DNA from: Micractinium sp. NFX-FRZ
Taxonomy: Eukaryota > Chlorophyta > Trebouxiophyceae > Chlorellales > Chlorellaceae
Length of the DNA: 64,000 bases
Assembly (NCBI GenBank): GCA_029339195.1
Contig: JAPTJF010000043.1
Span: 124,001-188,000, forward strand
Direction: 5' to 3'
Shown here one piece after another: positions 55,522 to 64,000 of the stretch. How positions within the stretch are numbered: the first letter of the stretch is position 1; each line of letters starts with the position of its first letter. A program made the translations under genes and the position numbers. The notes beneath the pieces are model-generated. The model was not told where the DNA came from, made no database searches, and saw only the letters and a program-made list of their open reading frames with translations.

Positions 55522-58500
55522 ATGGCGACAGCGGCTGCTCAGGTGCCATGCAGCACCGCCCCCAGAACCACCAGGCGGCAAATGCGCGTGCAGGCCGCGG
55601 CTTCCTCGCCTGCAGCGCAGGCGGCTGGCAGCAAGCCTGGCGGCTACGCAGCGGCGGAGCGGGTGAAGCTGGGCTCTAGCGACCTTATGGTGTCCAAGTG
55701 AGTGCTGGAGGGGGATACATTTATGAGTTGTGGCTGTGACGTCTTACCAATAAATACAGAATGCTTTTGGTGCAAATGATGGCATGCACGCTGGAACGTG
55801 CGCTGGCATTGACCAGGAATCCCTGCTCCCCTTGCATTGTGCAGGTGCTGCCTGGGCACCATGGTGAGATGCGTGTGCACGCTTGATCCAGAGCCTGGCT
55901 GTGCTGTTCAGCTGGCTAGTTGCAGTGTGTGGGAATCCTGCAAAGTGCCAGCCCGTCCCTCTGTCACCCCCTGCTGCCGCTCCTTTCTAAGGCCCCGCTC
56001 CTCTTGCTCCCTCTGCGCCGTGGCCCCGCCACTCTGCAGACCTGGGGCATGCAGAACACTGAGCAGGTGCGCTGCCGCGGGTGCCAATACGTGCTGCAAA
56101 ACAACGCATGCAACGGCTCGCATACACAGGCAGACTTGGGTCTTTGACTGCAACCGGCGCGCTGCCATCCAGGCCTGCGGCCGCACTGGCCCTGAACCCG
56201 CTTGCGTGCTCCTGCCCACCTGCCGCTTGGCTTGCTGCCTGCAGGAGGCGCACGAGCAGCTGTCGTGCGCGTGGGACGAGTTTGGGCTGAACTTCATGGA
56301 CACAGCTGGTAGGGGCGGCAGAGGGGCTTTCTTTCTGGGCACTGCGTGCGTAGCGCCCCTCTGCCATGGCGCGCATCGTCGCCGCCCAGGTGGCGACAGC
56401 ACGAGTGGCGACAGCACGAGTAGGGGAGGGGGGACGTGTGCTTCAAACCTTCCTCTCGTGTCTGCTTGGCTTCCAGTGTGGTTCAGCATCCCTTGGGCGC
56501 GCCTCACGCAGAGGTACGGCCCCCCGCTGCCTCCGACACCTCTGCTCTAGCCCCGCCTCACCGTTGTTGTCCCCTGACGCCATCATGCCCCTCCCCCTTC
56601 ACCATCCCTTCGTGACGTGCCAGAGATCTACCCGGTGCCCCCGGCTCAGGAGACGCAGGGCGCCACCGAGCGCTACATCGGCAGCTGGCTCAAGGCAGGT
56701 GGTGCCAAGCGAGAGGATGTGGTGCTGGCAACCAAGGTGTCGGGGTGAGCTCATCTCTACATCTGCACCCCTGCTTTGTTCTGCCCCGTTACCCCTGTGC
56801 ATCAAGCACGCATGTGTGCTTGCCCATCGCCCGTGTGTGTGCGGTACGGACGTGGCGCGATGTATGATGCACACACAGAACAGAGCCCTGATCTCTCCGT
56901 TTGTCGGCCCGCTCTGGACGGCAGGTACGGGCGGCAGGGATGGATGCGCGAAGGCGGCGCCACCCCGCGCGTGAACGCCGCCAACATTGAGGAGGCGCTG
57001 AACAAGAGCCTGGCGCGGCTGGGCACAGACCACGTGGATTTGCTGCAGGTGAGGGGGACAGGAAAGACGGCGGGAGGCTTGGGATGGGACAGTGCAGAGT
57101 GTTGTTGTGGCAAGGCGCTGTGTGCCTGGCGGCGCCGCACGCACACGACCGGCCAGCCCGCATGACATATAATGCTGGTTGGTAAACCTCTCTCCCTTTA
57201 TAGTATACCTGCGCCTTTGTAAGCCTCTCGCCATCTGCTGCTGCCTGCAGATCCACTGGCCCGACCGCTACGTGCCCCTCTTTGGCGGGGGCGCGTACGA
57301 TGTGGCCAATGAGCGGGAGGGGGACGTGCCGTTTGAGGAGCAGCTCGAGGGCATGCAGCGGGTGATCAAGGCCGGCAAGGTGGGTGGGTGTGGCTGTGCC
57401 TGTGTGTGTGCCACCTAGTGTGTGCCGGCTCCTTCCTTGGGCTGATGAAGGCCGGCAAGGTGTGTGCTGGGTGTGGTGTGCTTGCTGATGGATGCCTGTG
57501 TGTGTGCCGGCACCTTCTTTGCTGATCCAGGCCGGATAGTGGGGTGTCTGCCGTGTGTTCATGGGTGGGGGAGGCATGAAGGTGTGTGCACGCTGGGTGG
57601 GTGGGGGGGCATGGGCAGCTGCCGGTGGGCAGGGGGCACTAGGGGGGTGCGCCTGTGTGCCACCATTGCTGTGCGGGCGCCTCCCCCAGCTGATCAAGCT
57701 GTGACTCCCTGCTCTATCCTCCCGGGCTGCTGTGCTCAGGTGCGCTACATCGGCGTGAGCAACGAGACCAGCTACGGAGTGATGCGCTTCATCCAGGTGG
57801 GCTGCGCTGTGGTCACGCTGCGCTCTTGCCTGCACTGTGCCATGCTGTGCCTGTGCCATGCTGTGCCTTTGCCAGGCTGTGCCGTGCTGCGGTTGCACTG
57901 CGGTTGCGGCTGTGATGCCCTGTGCCGCGCTGCGCTGCGCTGTGCCGCCTGCCTTCGCCCAGCCCACTCGTGCCCACCCTCCCGCACCCCTCTGCCCACC
58001 CACGCTCACACCCCTGTACCGCAGGCTGCTGAGCAGTCCGGCCTGCCCCGCGTCGGCTCCATCCAAAATTCATACTCTCTGGTGGTGCGGGGGCAGTTTG
58101 AGACGGATCTGGCGGAGACGTGCGCACCCCGGCAGTGCAACGTGGGGCTGCTGGCCTACTCCCCGCTGGCGGGGGGTGCTCTGACTGGCAAGTACATTGA
58201 CGCCGAGGCCAAGGGAGTGGAGAAGGCACGGCTCAACCTGTTCCAGGGTGAGCAAGCCAGCTGTGGCTGGGATGTCTGATGGGCTGTGCCGCTTGTGCGT
58301 GGGGTGCCCTGGGAGGGCGGGAAGGCACGGCGCACACTAGTGCGCAAAGTATACGCGGTCGCAACGATGGTTGTGTGCTGCAGGACACCATGGCTCGCCA
58401 CACGGCGCGCCTGGTCGAGCAGTCTGCCGGCCTGCCTGCGCCAACCTACATGTTTTTGCCTCTCTTGTGGCTGCAGGCTACATGGCTCGCTACAACAAGA

Positions 58501-59129
58501 GCCTGGCCAAGGAGGCGGTGGGGGAGTATGTGGCCGTGTCCAAGAAGCATGGGCTGACGCCGGCGGAGCTGGCGCTGGGGTGGTGCGCCAGCCGCTGGTG
58601 AGGGGGAGGGGGGGAGGCGGGCAGCGGGGGCCAAGCCAGGGCGCTACTGCTCGGCACGCTGCGTGATGTGCCCTGTGCGCAACACCCCTGCAGCTGCTGC
58701 ACCCGCTGCCACGCCCGCTTAATCCCCACCTGCCACGAGTGTGTTGCCGAGCTCCTGCCTGCTGCTTTCTAGCCCTCCCTCTATTTCTGCTGAATAGATA
58801 CATCACCTCCTTTTGCCTGCAGGTTTGTGGCTTCCACCATCATCGGCGCCACCACGCTGCCTCAGCTGCGTGAGAACATCAAGGCGTTTGATGTCCAGCT
58901 CAGCGAGGAGTGCCTGGCTGACGTGGACGCGGTGTTCCGGCGGTACCGGGTGAGCAGCCGGGCCTGCATGCTGTGCGTGGATCGAGGTTGAATGCTGTAG
59001 AGACTGGACTAGCCGGGCATGCATGAGGCGCGCATCGCCTGTGCTGGGCTGCTGGCTTGCACCCAGGCACTGCCCACACCCTGCTTGCCTGCCTGCCTGC
59101 CTGCCTCGCAGGACCCCGCGTTCAACTGA
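55522..59129 (+). CDS. Tas-like NADP(H)-dependent aldo-keto reductase, probably plastid-targeted
   Basis: Oxidoreductase of the aldo-keto reductase superfamily, closest by eye to bacterial Tas. Twelve exons start at 55522, 55845, 56040, 56245, 56624, 56925, 57251, 57740, 58025, 58477, 58823 and 59112 (401 aa). The first about 45 residues (rich in Ala, Ser, Thr, Arg; few acids) look like a chloroplast transit peptide. Family blocks: VKLGSSDLMVSK, LGTMTWGMQNTE, FMDTAEIYPVPP (catalytic Asp), ERYIGSWLK, the lysine in LATKVSG, LDLLQIHWP-type (here DHVDLLQIHWPDR with catalytic His), KVRYIGVSNETSYGVMRF, SIQNSYSL, LLAYSPLAGGALTGKY, and the cofactor end STIIGATTLPQLRENI. Substrate not predictable. Exons 2, 3 and 12 are very short (19, 27 and 18 bases). 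An echo array follows the exon ending at 57379. Confidence 0.93.
57355..57545 (+). repeat. Three-copy exon-edge echo array in the reductase gene
   Basis: The exon end GTGATCAAGGCCGGCAAG plus donor (GT at 57380) is repeated at about 57440-57460 (ctgatgaaggccggcaag, GT at 57460) and about 57521-57540 (ctgatccaggccggata, GT at 57539). The period is 80 bases. Confidence 0.88.
57800..57950 (+). repeat. TGTGC/CTGCG-rich intronic tract
   Basis: The intron after 57796 is composed of tgccatgctgtgcctgtgccatgctgtgcc-like units, again on the coding strand. Confidence 0.7.
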
Positions 59130-59727
59130 ACGAAGAGAACCTGCATATGGTGAGGGTCTGACATCTTGGGCCGACAGTAGGAGAGACCTCCAGCACATGG
59201 TGCTGGCTTGTGGGGCGACATTCCCGCTGCTAAGGGGAAGAGCAATCCGTTTGTAACAACCAGCCTCTAGAGAAAGTTCCGGGTTAAGTTCAATTATTAG
59301 GGAGAGGTGCATGCTGGTCATCGACTGTACTGCACACTCGACCGCCCGGGAGGCCTGCCAGTCCTTTTGGGTGTGCGAGCGGCACGCTGCGGTGGTGGCT
59401 GCGGCGGTTGGTCTGCAACGAATAGTACCCAAAGACTGGGACCGAGCACACGGATAAGTTGAATGGGTATTGCTCATTGGATGCGATGGTTGGAAGGCGG
59501 CCATGACCAGGTGACGCCACGGCTGAGGAATGGGACCACCGCTCCGATAGGCGCCACCACGGCGGGCACCCATGTGCCTTCTGCCCCCGACCCCAGTTTG
59601 CTTCTGACGCTTCTTCACAACCAAAGACGCCAATTGACCTCGCTCTCAGCCTGCCGGTGGTTTGCACAGCGCTGCGAACCGCATCGCAGATCGTCTGCGG
59701 CGGGGGGCTGACCGAGAGAGCGGAGCC
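59130..59727 (+). other. Intergenic between the reductase and the CaaX-protein gene
   Basis: The first part is the reductase 3' untranslated region with a TGTAA at 59252. The remainder is the promoter and leader of the gene starting at 59728. No other gene seen. Confidence 0.6.
59252..59256 (+). terminator. Probable TGTAA poly(A) signal of the aldo-keto reductase
   Basis: TGTAA lies 123 bases after the stop codon, an ordinary position for an algal poly(A) signal. Confidence 0.5.
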
Positions 59728-62142
59728 ATGGCGACTCCGCTGGGCCACCGTGGATCTGAGGACTTTGCAGATATGCTGGACGCGGCAGTCTCCGCGCTGG
59801 GCGACGATGACCTGCTGCTTTCTGGCCCGGGAGGTGGCGCCGAGCTGACCATTGACCACATTCACAACTTGTCGAGTGAGCGGGTGGCAGCCTCAGTGCC
59901 CCAGGGCACGCGCCCCAGCAGCTGCTGCCGCCGTGCGCGGCCGCCGCTGCCGCCGCCGCCGCCACTGCCGCTGTACGGGCAGCACCCACCTCACCTGCCC
60001 CCGCCGCTGCCTCTGCATGACAGCACCCACCTCACCTGGACCCGCTCCCCTGTCCTCTCCACCTTGCCCTGCAGCTGCCCCGCAGGTCGGGCGCTCACCC
60101 AGCTACCCTTCCTTTGAAGGAAGCGACCTGGGTGGCGGTATGTATGCGCCGCCGCCGCCGGTGCACACCGGGCCGACGCACATTGGAGATTTCATCCCCA
60201 TTGCGCGCCCTACCAGCAGCAGCGCCTCCAGCATAGAGGTGCCCCGCCGCGCCAGCAGCCCGGACGAGGACGCAGAGAGCGCGGTGTCGCCGCTGCCTTC
60301 TGTGCGCCGTGCCACGCCGCCGGGCAAGCCGGCCTCTGGCGGCCGCGGCGCCAGCAGGCCTGGCAGCGGCGGCAGCGCGTCGCTTGCTTCGCCTGGCGCA
60401 GCTCGCAAGGGCGGCCTCCCCAGGTGCGTTGTGTGGATCACAGACACGCAGAGCAGAAGCCTACATGCGTGCCCAACCATGCTGAGCTGAGGGCCGTGAT
60501 GATGTGCCAAAAACTGGCGCCTCCCAGGCAGGGCACACTGCGTGCTGTCATGCTGTCATGCCGAGTGCCCCCTGGTGATTGGCCATCACCCACTTGCTGA
60601 TGTGCCCCGTATCCGTGTGTGCCTCCCTGCCCGCCTGCCTGCAGGGTGGCGATGCTGTCCAAGCCGCCTCCCAAGAAGGAGGAGCCGCTGTCACCGCAGC
60701 GACCCAGCCGGCCCTCCTCCGTGACCCGCAGCCCCTCCAGCAACAGCCGTGGCAGCGCCGGGCCCAGCCCCTCCAAGGCGGCCTCCTCGCCCGGCTTGGC
60801 AGGCCGCAGCAGCTCTGCATCGTCGGCAGTGCAGCGCAGCGGCGGCTCTCTCACAGAAGCGGCAGCGGCAGCGGGCAGCCGCATCCCACGCCCGCCCGGC
60901 CTGGGCAGCCCTGCGTCTCGGCCGGCCTCGGCGGCGGCAGCAGACAGCAGCACTGCTCGCAGGGCGCTGGGCAGTCCTCAGCGCAGCTTTGGCGGCGGCA
61001 GCGCTGACGGCTCGCCACCGAAGCCAGCTTCCAGCCCGCAGCGCGGCCTGGGCAGCCCCACCAAGCCCACGGGCACCAGCGCTGGGCGCGCCAACGGGCT
61101 GGGTGCCAGTCCCGCAGGTGGGCGCAGCTTCACGTCTGGCACGGTGGGGGTGCGAGGGGCGGCGGCAGCAGCAGCAGCGGGGGTGCGGCCAGCGCCTGGC
61201 CGCGTCACAGCAGGCGCAGCAGGGGCTCGCCCTGGCAGCCGTGGGGGGCAGCCCGTGAGCCCCTCCAAGATGGACACGCGCAAGCAGCTGGAGGAGCTGA
61301 TGAGGGATCTGCAGGACATCAAGAAGGATTTGGGGCTCATAGACGCCAGCCCGCCTGGGTCTGCCACCGCAGCAGCGGCGGCGGCGGCAGGCGCGGTGGC
61401 TGTACAGGCAGAGGCGCCTGCGGCAGAGGCGCCTGTGGCAGAGGCACCAGCAGCCGAGCCGCCGGCGGCAGCAGCCGAGGGGAGCAGCAGCAGCGCGGCG
61501 CCGGCAGCCGAGGCCTCCGTGGCAGCCGAGGCAGCCGAGGCGCAGGCGGAGGGGCCCGCTGCCGAAGAGGCGGCAGCAGACACCGCTCAGGAGGCGGCAG
61601 CTGAGCAGGCTGCAGCGGCAGCACTTGATGAGGCGTCTGCCCAGGAGGCGGCGCTGCAGGCAGCAGCCGAGCGCCTGGCCTCAGCAGCACGGGAGAACGA
61701 GGCCACCCGGCAGGCAGCTGCAGAGGCGGTGGCGGCTGTGGCTGAGCAGGAGGAGGCACAGGTGCGAGCAGTGGGCCTGCTGCTATGTTTGTTGGGTGGT
61801 GGGAGGGGGCGGACTGCAAGACTGCCCTTCCTTGCGGGGCTGTGGGCTCACTCCAGCCATTAAGCCTTTTGTGGAGCAAGCACACGTCTTGCTGCTGCGA
61901 CTGCGTCCAGGTTTCGTTGTCAGACTTACAAACTCACAGCCTGCGATGTATGCCGCGCTGTGCAGGGAACCCCCGCGATTGAGGAGGCGCCACAGGAGGA
62001 GGCGCTGCCCACCAGCACTGCAGCTGCCTACATCGAGGCGCCCGCAGACAAGCCTGTCCAGCAGGCAGCGCCCCTGGAGACAGAGGCGCCAGGCAACGAC
62101 GACGCTGCGGCCAAGCAGTGCTGTGCGTGCACCGTCATGTGA
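59728..62142 (+). CDS. Low-complexity Ser/Pro/Ala-rich protein with C-terminal CaaX box
   Basis: Four exons: 59728-59875, 60075-60423, 60645-61761, 61966-62142 (596 aa). I recognise no enzyme domain. Order: an acidic N-terminus (FADMLDAAVSALGDDDLLL), a Ser/Pro/Gly/Arg-rich middle with many S-P sites, a short likely coiled-coil (MDTRKQLEELMRDLQDIKKD), then a long Ala/Glu-rich helix-prone region. The protein ends QCCACTVM: CTVM fits the CaaX prenylation rule (Met last, favouring farnesyl), and the two cysteines just before could take palmitate. This suggests attachment to a membrane, with the middle acting as a phosphorylated or cytoskeletal linker; that is inference. The second exon start is fixed by frame: the other nearby acceptor would shift it. 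Confidence 0.72.
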
Positions 62143-62951
62143 AGCGCCCAATTGCCTGCACAGCGTCACTCTAACACACCCCTTCGATGCGCTTTTGATT
62201 ATTCTCTACCCCAACTTACAGACCTGCTCTTCCGTCCAACCCGCCAACCAATGAACCCGCCTCAAGCTGTGTTTGTATTCGAATTGTGTGTGCCCTTACT
62301 CGTATGCTCCCTCGGCTGCCCGCCCAAGCAGGCATGGGTGCATGGCAGTGTCCTGTCGTTCGAGCGCCGCCAGCACTACAGCACTGTGCCTTCCCCCTCC
62401 ACCCCCAGACCATCTTCCATGTCCTTTTCGGCGCACACCCTCCACCCTGTACTGGCATGATCGCGTCCACTTCGATGCTTGACCTTAAACAGTGGTGTGA
62501 GCGCAAGCCCTCCAACCAGGCTGTGTGAGCTGTGAGCAGCGATGCAGGGGGGGGAGCATGAAATGGGAGAGTGGCAGTTAGGTAGAGAGAGGCAGCGAGA
62601 GAAGAAAGCGGGGGCAGGTACAGGGGTAGAGTGTGCAGGGCTAAGATAGAGGGAGGGGCGAATGAATCCGTAGGCTGAATTGGCTGCTGGCTGCAGCGTG
62701 CACTCGGCGCTCTCAGGGGGACATGGAAAGAACGCGGGGCTGTCTGGCTAGCTGCACAGGAGTGCTGAAAGGCGGGTTGTACATGAGACGTGGGCAGGCA
62801 CAGTGCCGCTGCTGGGCACTGTGTGTGCACAGTGCTGTTGTGGGCACTGGATGCAAATTGTTGCTGCCAAAGGGCGGAGGCCGCTGCACTGCACCGCAAT
62901 TTCCAGCTGAAACGGTGGCAGCGAGCGGCCTTCCTGCGGTGCCATGCACGC
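62143..62951. other. Convergent 3' region of the CaaX-protein gene and the DCN1-like gene
   Basis: Two genes end here facing each other. A purine-rich block (about 62565-62660) is the only feature of note. No TGTAA recognised and no gene. Confidence 0.55.
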
Positions 62952-64000
62952 TCACTCCTGCATGTTTGCCCGGTGCCACTCCACAAAGCTGCAAAGCAGG
63001 AGCAGGGAGGCAGCCCCTTACTTAGCAACTCCCAGGACAGGACAGGCTGTGCTGCACCTCTGCGGGCAGATCTGCAGCCAAGGCAGGTGCTTAGCGGCAT
63101 ATGACTCCCCCCAGCCTGGCACAGCGCGGATCATGCTTCCACTGGCCCCCACAAGCACGGCCCTGCCTCACGTCTCCCTGCCTTCTCGTCTTGTCTCCCT
63201 CCCTTCCCCCCTGTCGCCGTTGCTTGTCCAGGACGACAGGCCAGGCAGGAGGACACCGAGGTACGCCCCCACCCCTGCCCCATCCCCACGCCTGCTGCTG
63301 CATGACGTTACCAGCTTCCCACCACCCACCCTCTGCCCACCTGTCCTCCCCCTCAATCGTCCAGCAGCACGGGCCAGGTGAGAGCGGTCCACCCCCCTGC
63401 CTGCTGCTGCTTCCACTCCCAGCTCCCCCTTCTCCCTCCCTCCCCCTGCCTCCCGCTCACTTGTCCAGCAGCACGGGCCAGGCGGGGTTCTCCTCCACGT
63501 TGGACAGATCCTGCTTGACCTCGCGGGAGAAGCGCAGGAAACTGCAGCAGACAGAAAAGTGGGAGCGACGAGGATGGGCAAACCGGCGGGGGAGGGGGGG
63601 GGGGGGGGTATACGAGGAGGGGCAGGGCGGGCGCAGCTGCGAGGAACGCGCAGGGCGTTGTGGGGGACGATGGGGGCATATGTTGGAGCAGGGGTCGGGT
63701 GCACCCCACAAGAGCAGCACAGGGAGCTGTGCGGGAGGGGCAGGGAGGGTACACCAACCAGCAGTTCCCCCTCTGCAGCTGTGCCATCCCTACCCCGCCC
63801 ACAAGTCCTCCTCATCCCACCCCACCCTTATCTAATGCGCCCCACCACTCTGAAAGAAGCAAGCAAACATAGCGGCCTCACTCACTTGTTCCACTGGTCG
63901 CTGTTGATCTTCTTGTAGTCCTTCTGCTCCTCCAGGAAAGCGCAGAAGGGCGCCACAAAGCGGCCGTCGGGCAGCACCAGCGGCAGCATCTGCGCCGCCG
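62952..64000 (-). CDS. DCN1-like cullin neddylation factor, 5'-partial
   Basis: DCN1/DCUN1D proteins act as co-E3 for attaching NEDD8 to cullins, which activates cullin-RING ubiquitin ligases. Three exons lie in the window: beyond 64000 to 63886, 63541-63461 and 62988-62952. The part seen is the conserved C-terminal PONY domain: LPLVLPDGRFVAPFCAFLEE, KKINSDQWN joined to NFLRFSREVKQDLSN, ENPAWPVLLD, then a 37-base last exon encoding FVEWHRANMQE and stop. The domain end (FVEW) matches the family. The N-terminal half, including any UBA domain or lipid site, is outside the window. The intron between the last two exons holds degraded copies of the WPVLLD exon end. Confidence 0.92.
63220..63490 (-). 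repeat. Exon-edge echoes in the DCN1-like gene
   Basis: The exon end TGGCCCGTGCTGCTGGACAA (63461-63480, donor GT) is echoed downstream on the minus strand at about 63355-63378 (reads WPVLLDD) and about 63223-63246 (reads WPVVLDK). The spacings are about 105 and 130 bases. Confidence 0.8.

Noticed and set aside
60084..60117. Second acceptor (cccgcag) for the CaaX-protein exon 2
   Set aside because: It would join in the wrong frame to the preceding exon; the acceptor ending at 60074 keeps frame.

Overview
The window looks like nuclear DNA of a green alga, most likely a Chlorella-type trebouxiophyte. The evidence is very high GC, intron-dense genes with about 110 short introns, clean GT-AG borders with a small GC-AG minority, hydroxyproline-type Ser-Pro-Pro-Pro tracts, an octotricopeptide-like helical repeat protein, and chloroplast-type N-termini. 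The species is not named by anything in the sequence. I rebuilt thirteen protein genes by hand from splice signals, frame and family alignment. In every gene that is complete in the window, the summed exon length is a multiple of three. I saw no rRNA, tRNA, CRISPR array, transposase or virus-like gene.

Layout, left to right. 262-5452 (+) is a KDM4-type JmjC histone demethylase, cut at its 5' end by the window. 7053-11352 (+) is a class III PLP enzyme of the ethanolamine-phosphate phospho-lyase/AGXT2-like group. 12412-15026 (+) is the spliceosomal protein RBM22. 16311-23857 and 25290-31698 (+) are tandem paralogues of a secreted Pro-rich wall or matrix protein with a von Willebrand D-like module. 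33236-36673 (-) is the CDC14 dual-specificity phosphatase. 37599-44701 (+) is a probable organellar octotricopeptide-type RNA-binding protein. 45055-45934 (-) is Mediator subunit MED18. 46423-47922 (+) is an unrecognised, probably nuclear protein. 48757-55107 (-) is PAN3 of the PAN2-PAN3 deadenylase. 55522-59129 (+) is a Tas-like aldo-keto reductase with a plastid-type leader. 59728-62142 (+) is a low-complexity protein ending in a CaaX box. 62952-64000 (-) is the 3' part of a DCN1-like cullin-neddylation factor.

The genes do not form a pathway. Several belong to RNA-level regulation (RBM22, PAN3, MED18, the OPR protein) or cell-cycle and ubiquitin control (CDC14, DCN1), which is ordinary for a eukaryotic housekeeping neighbourhood. 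Three divergent pairs share short upstream regions: CDC14/OPR, MED18/unknown and PAN3/aldo-keto reductase.

The most unusual feature is architectural. In at least seven of the thirteen genes the intron next to an exon carries one to four degraded tandem copies of that exon's edge, including the splice donor or acceptor. Examples have regular spacing of about 105-115, 80 or 56 bases. I call these exon-edge echoes. A second notable feature is a row of five PAM2-like A-x-x-F-V-P cores in the PAN3 N-terminus.
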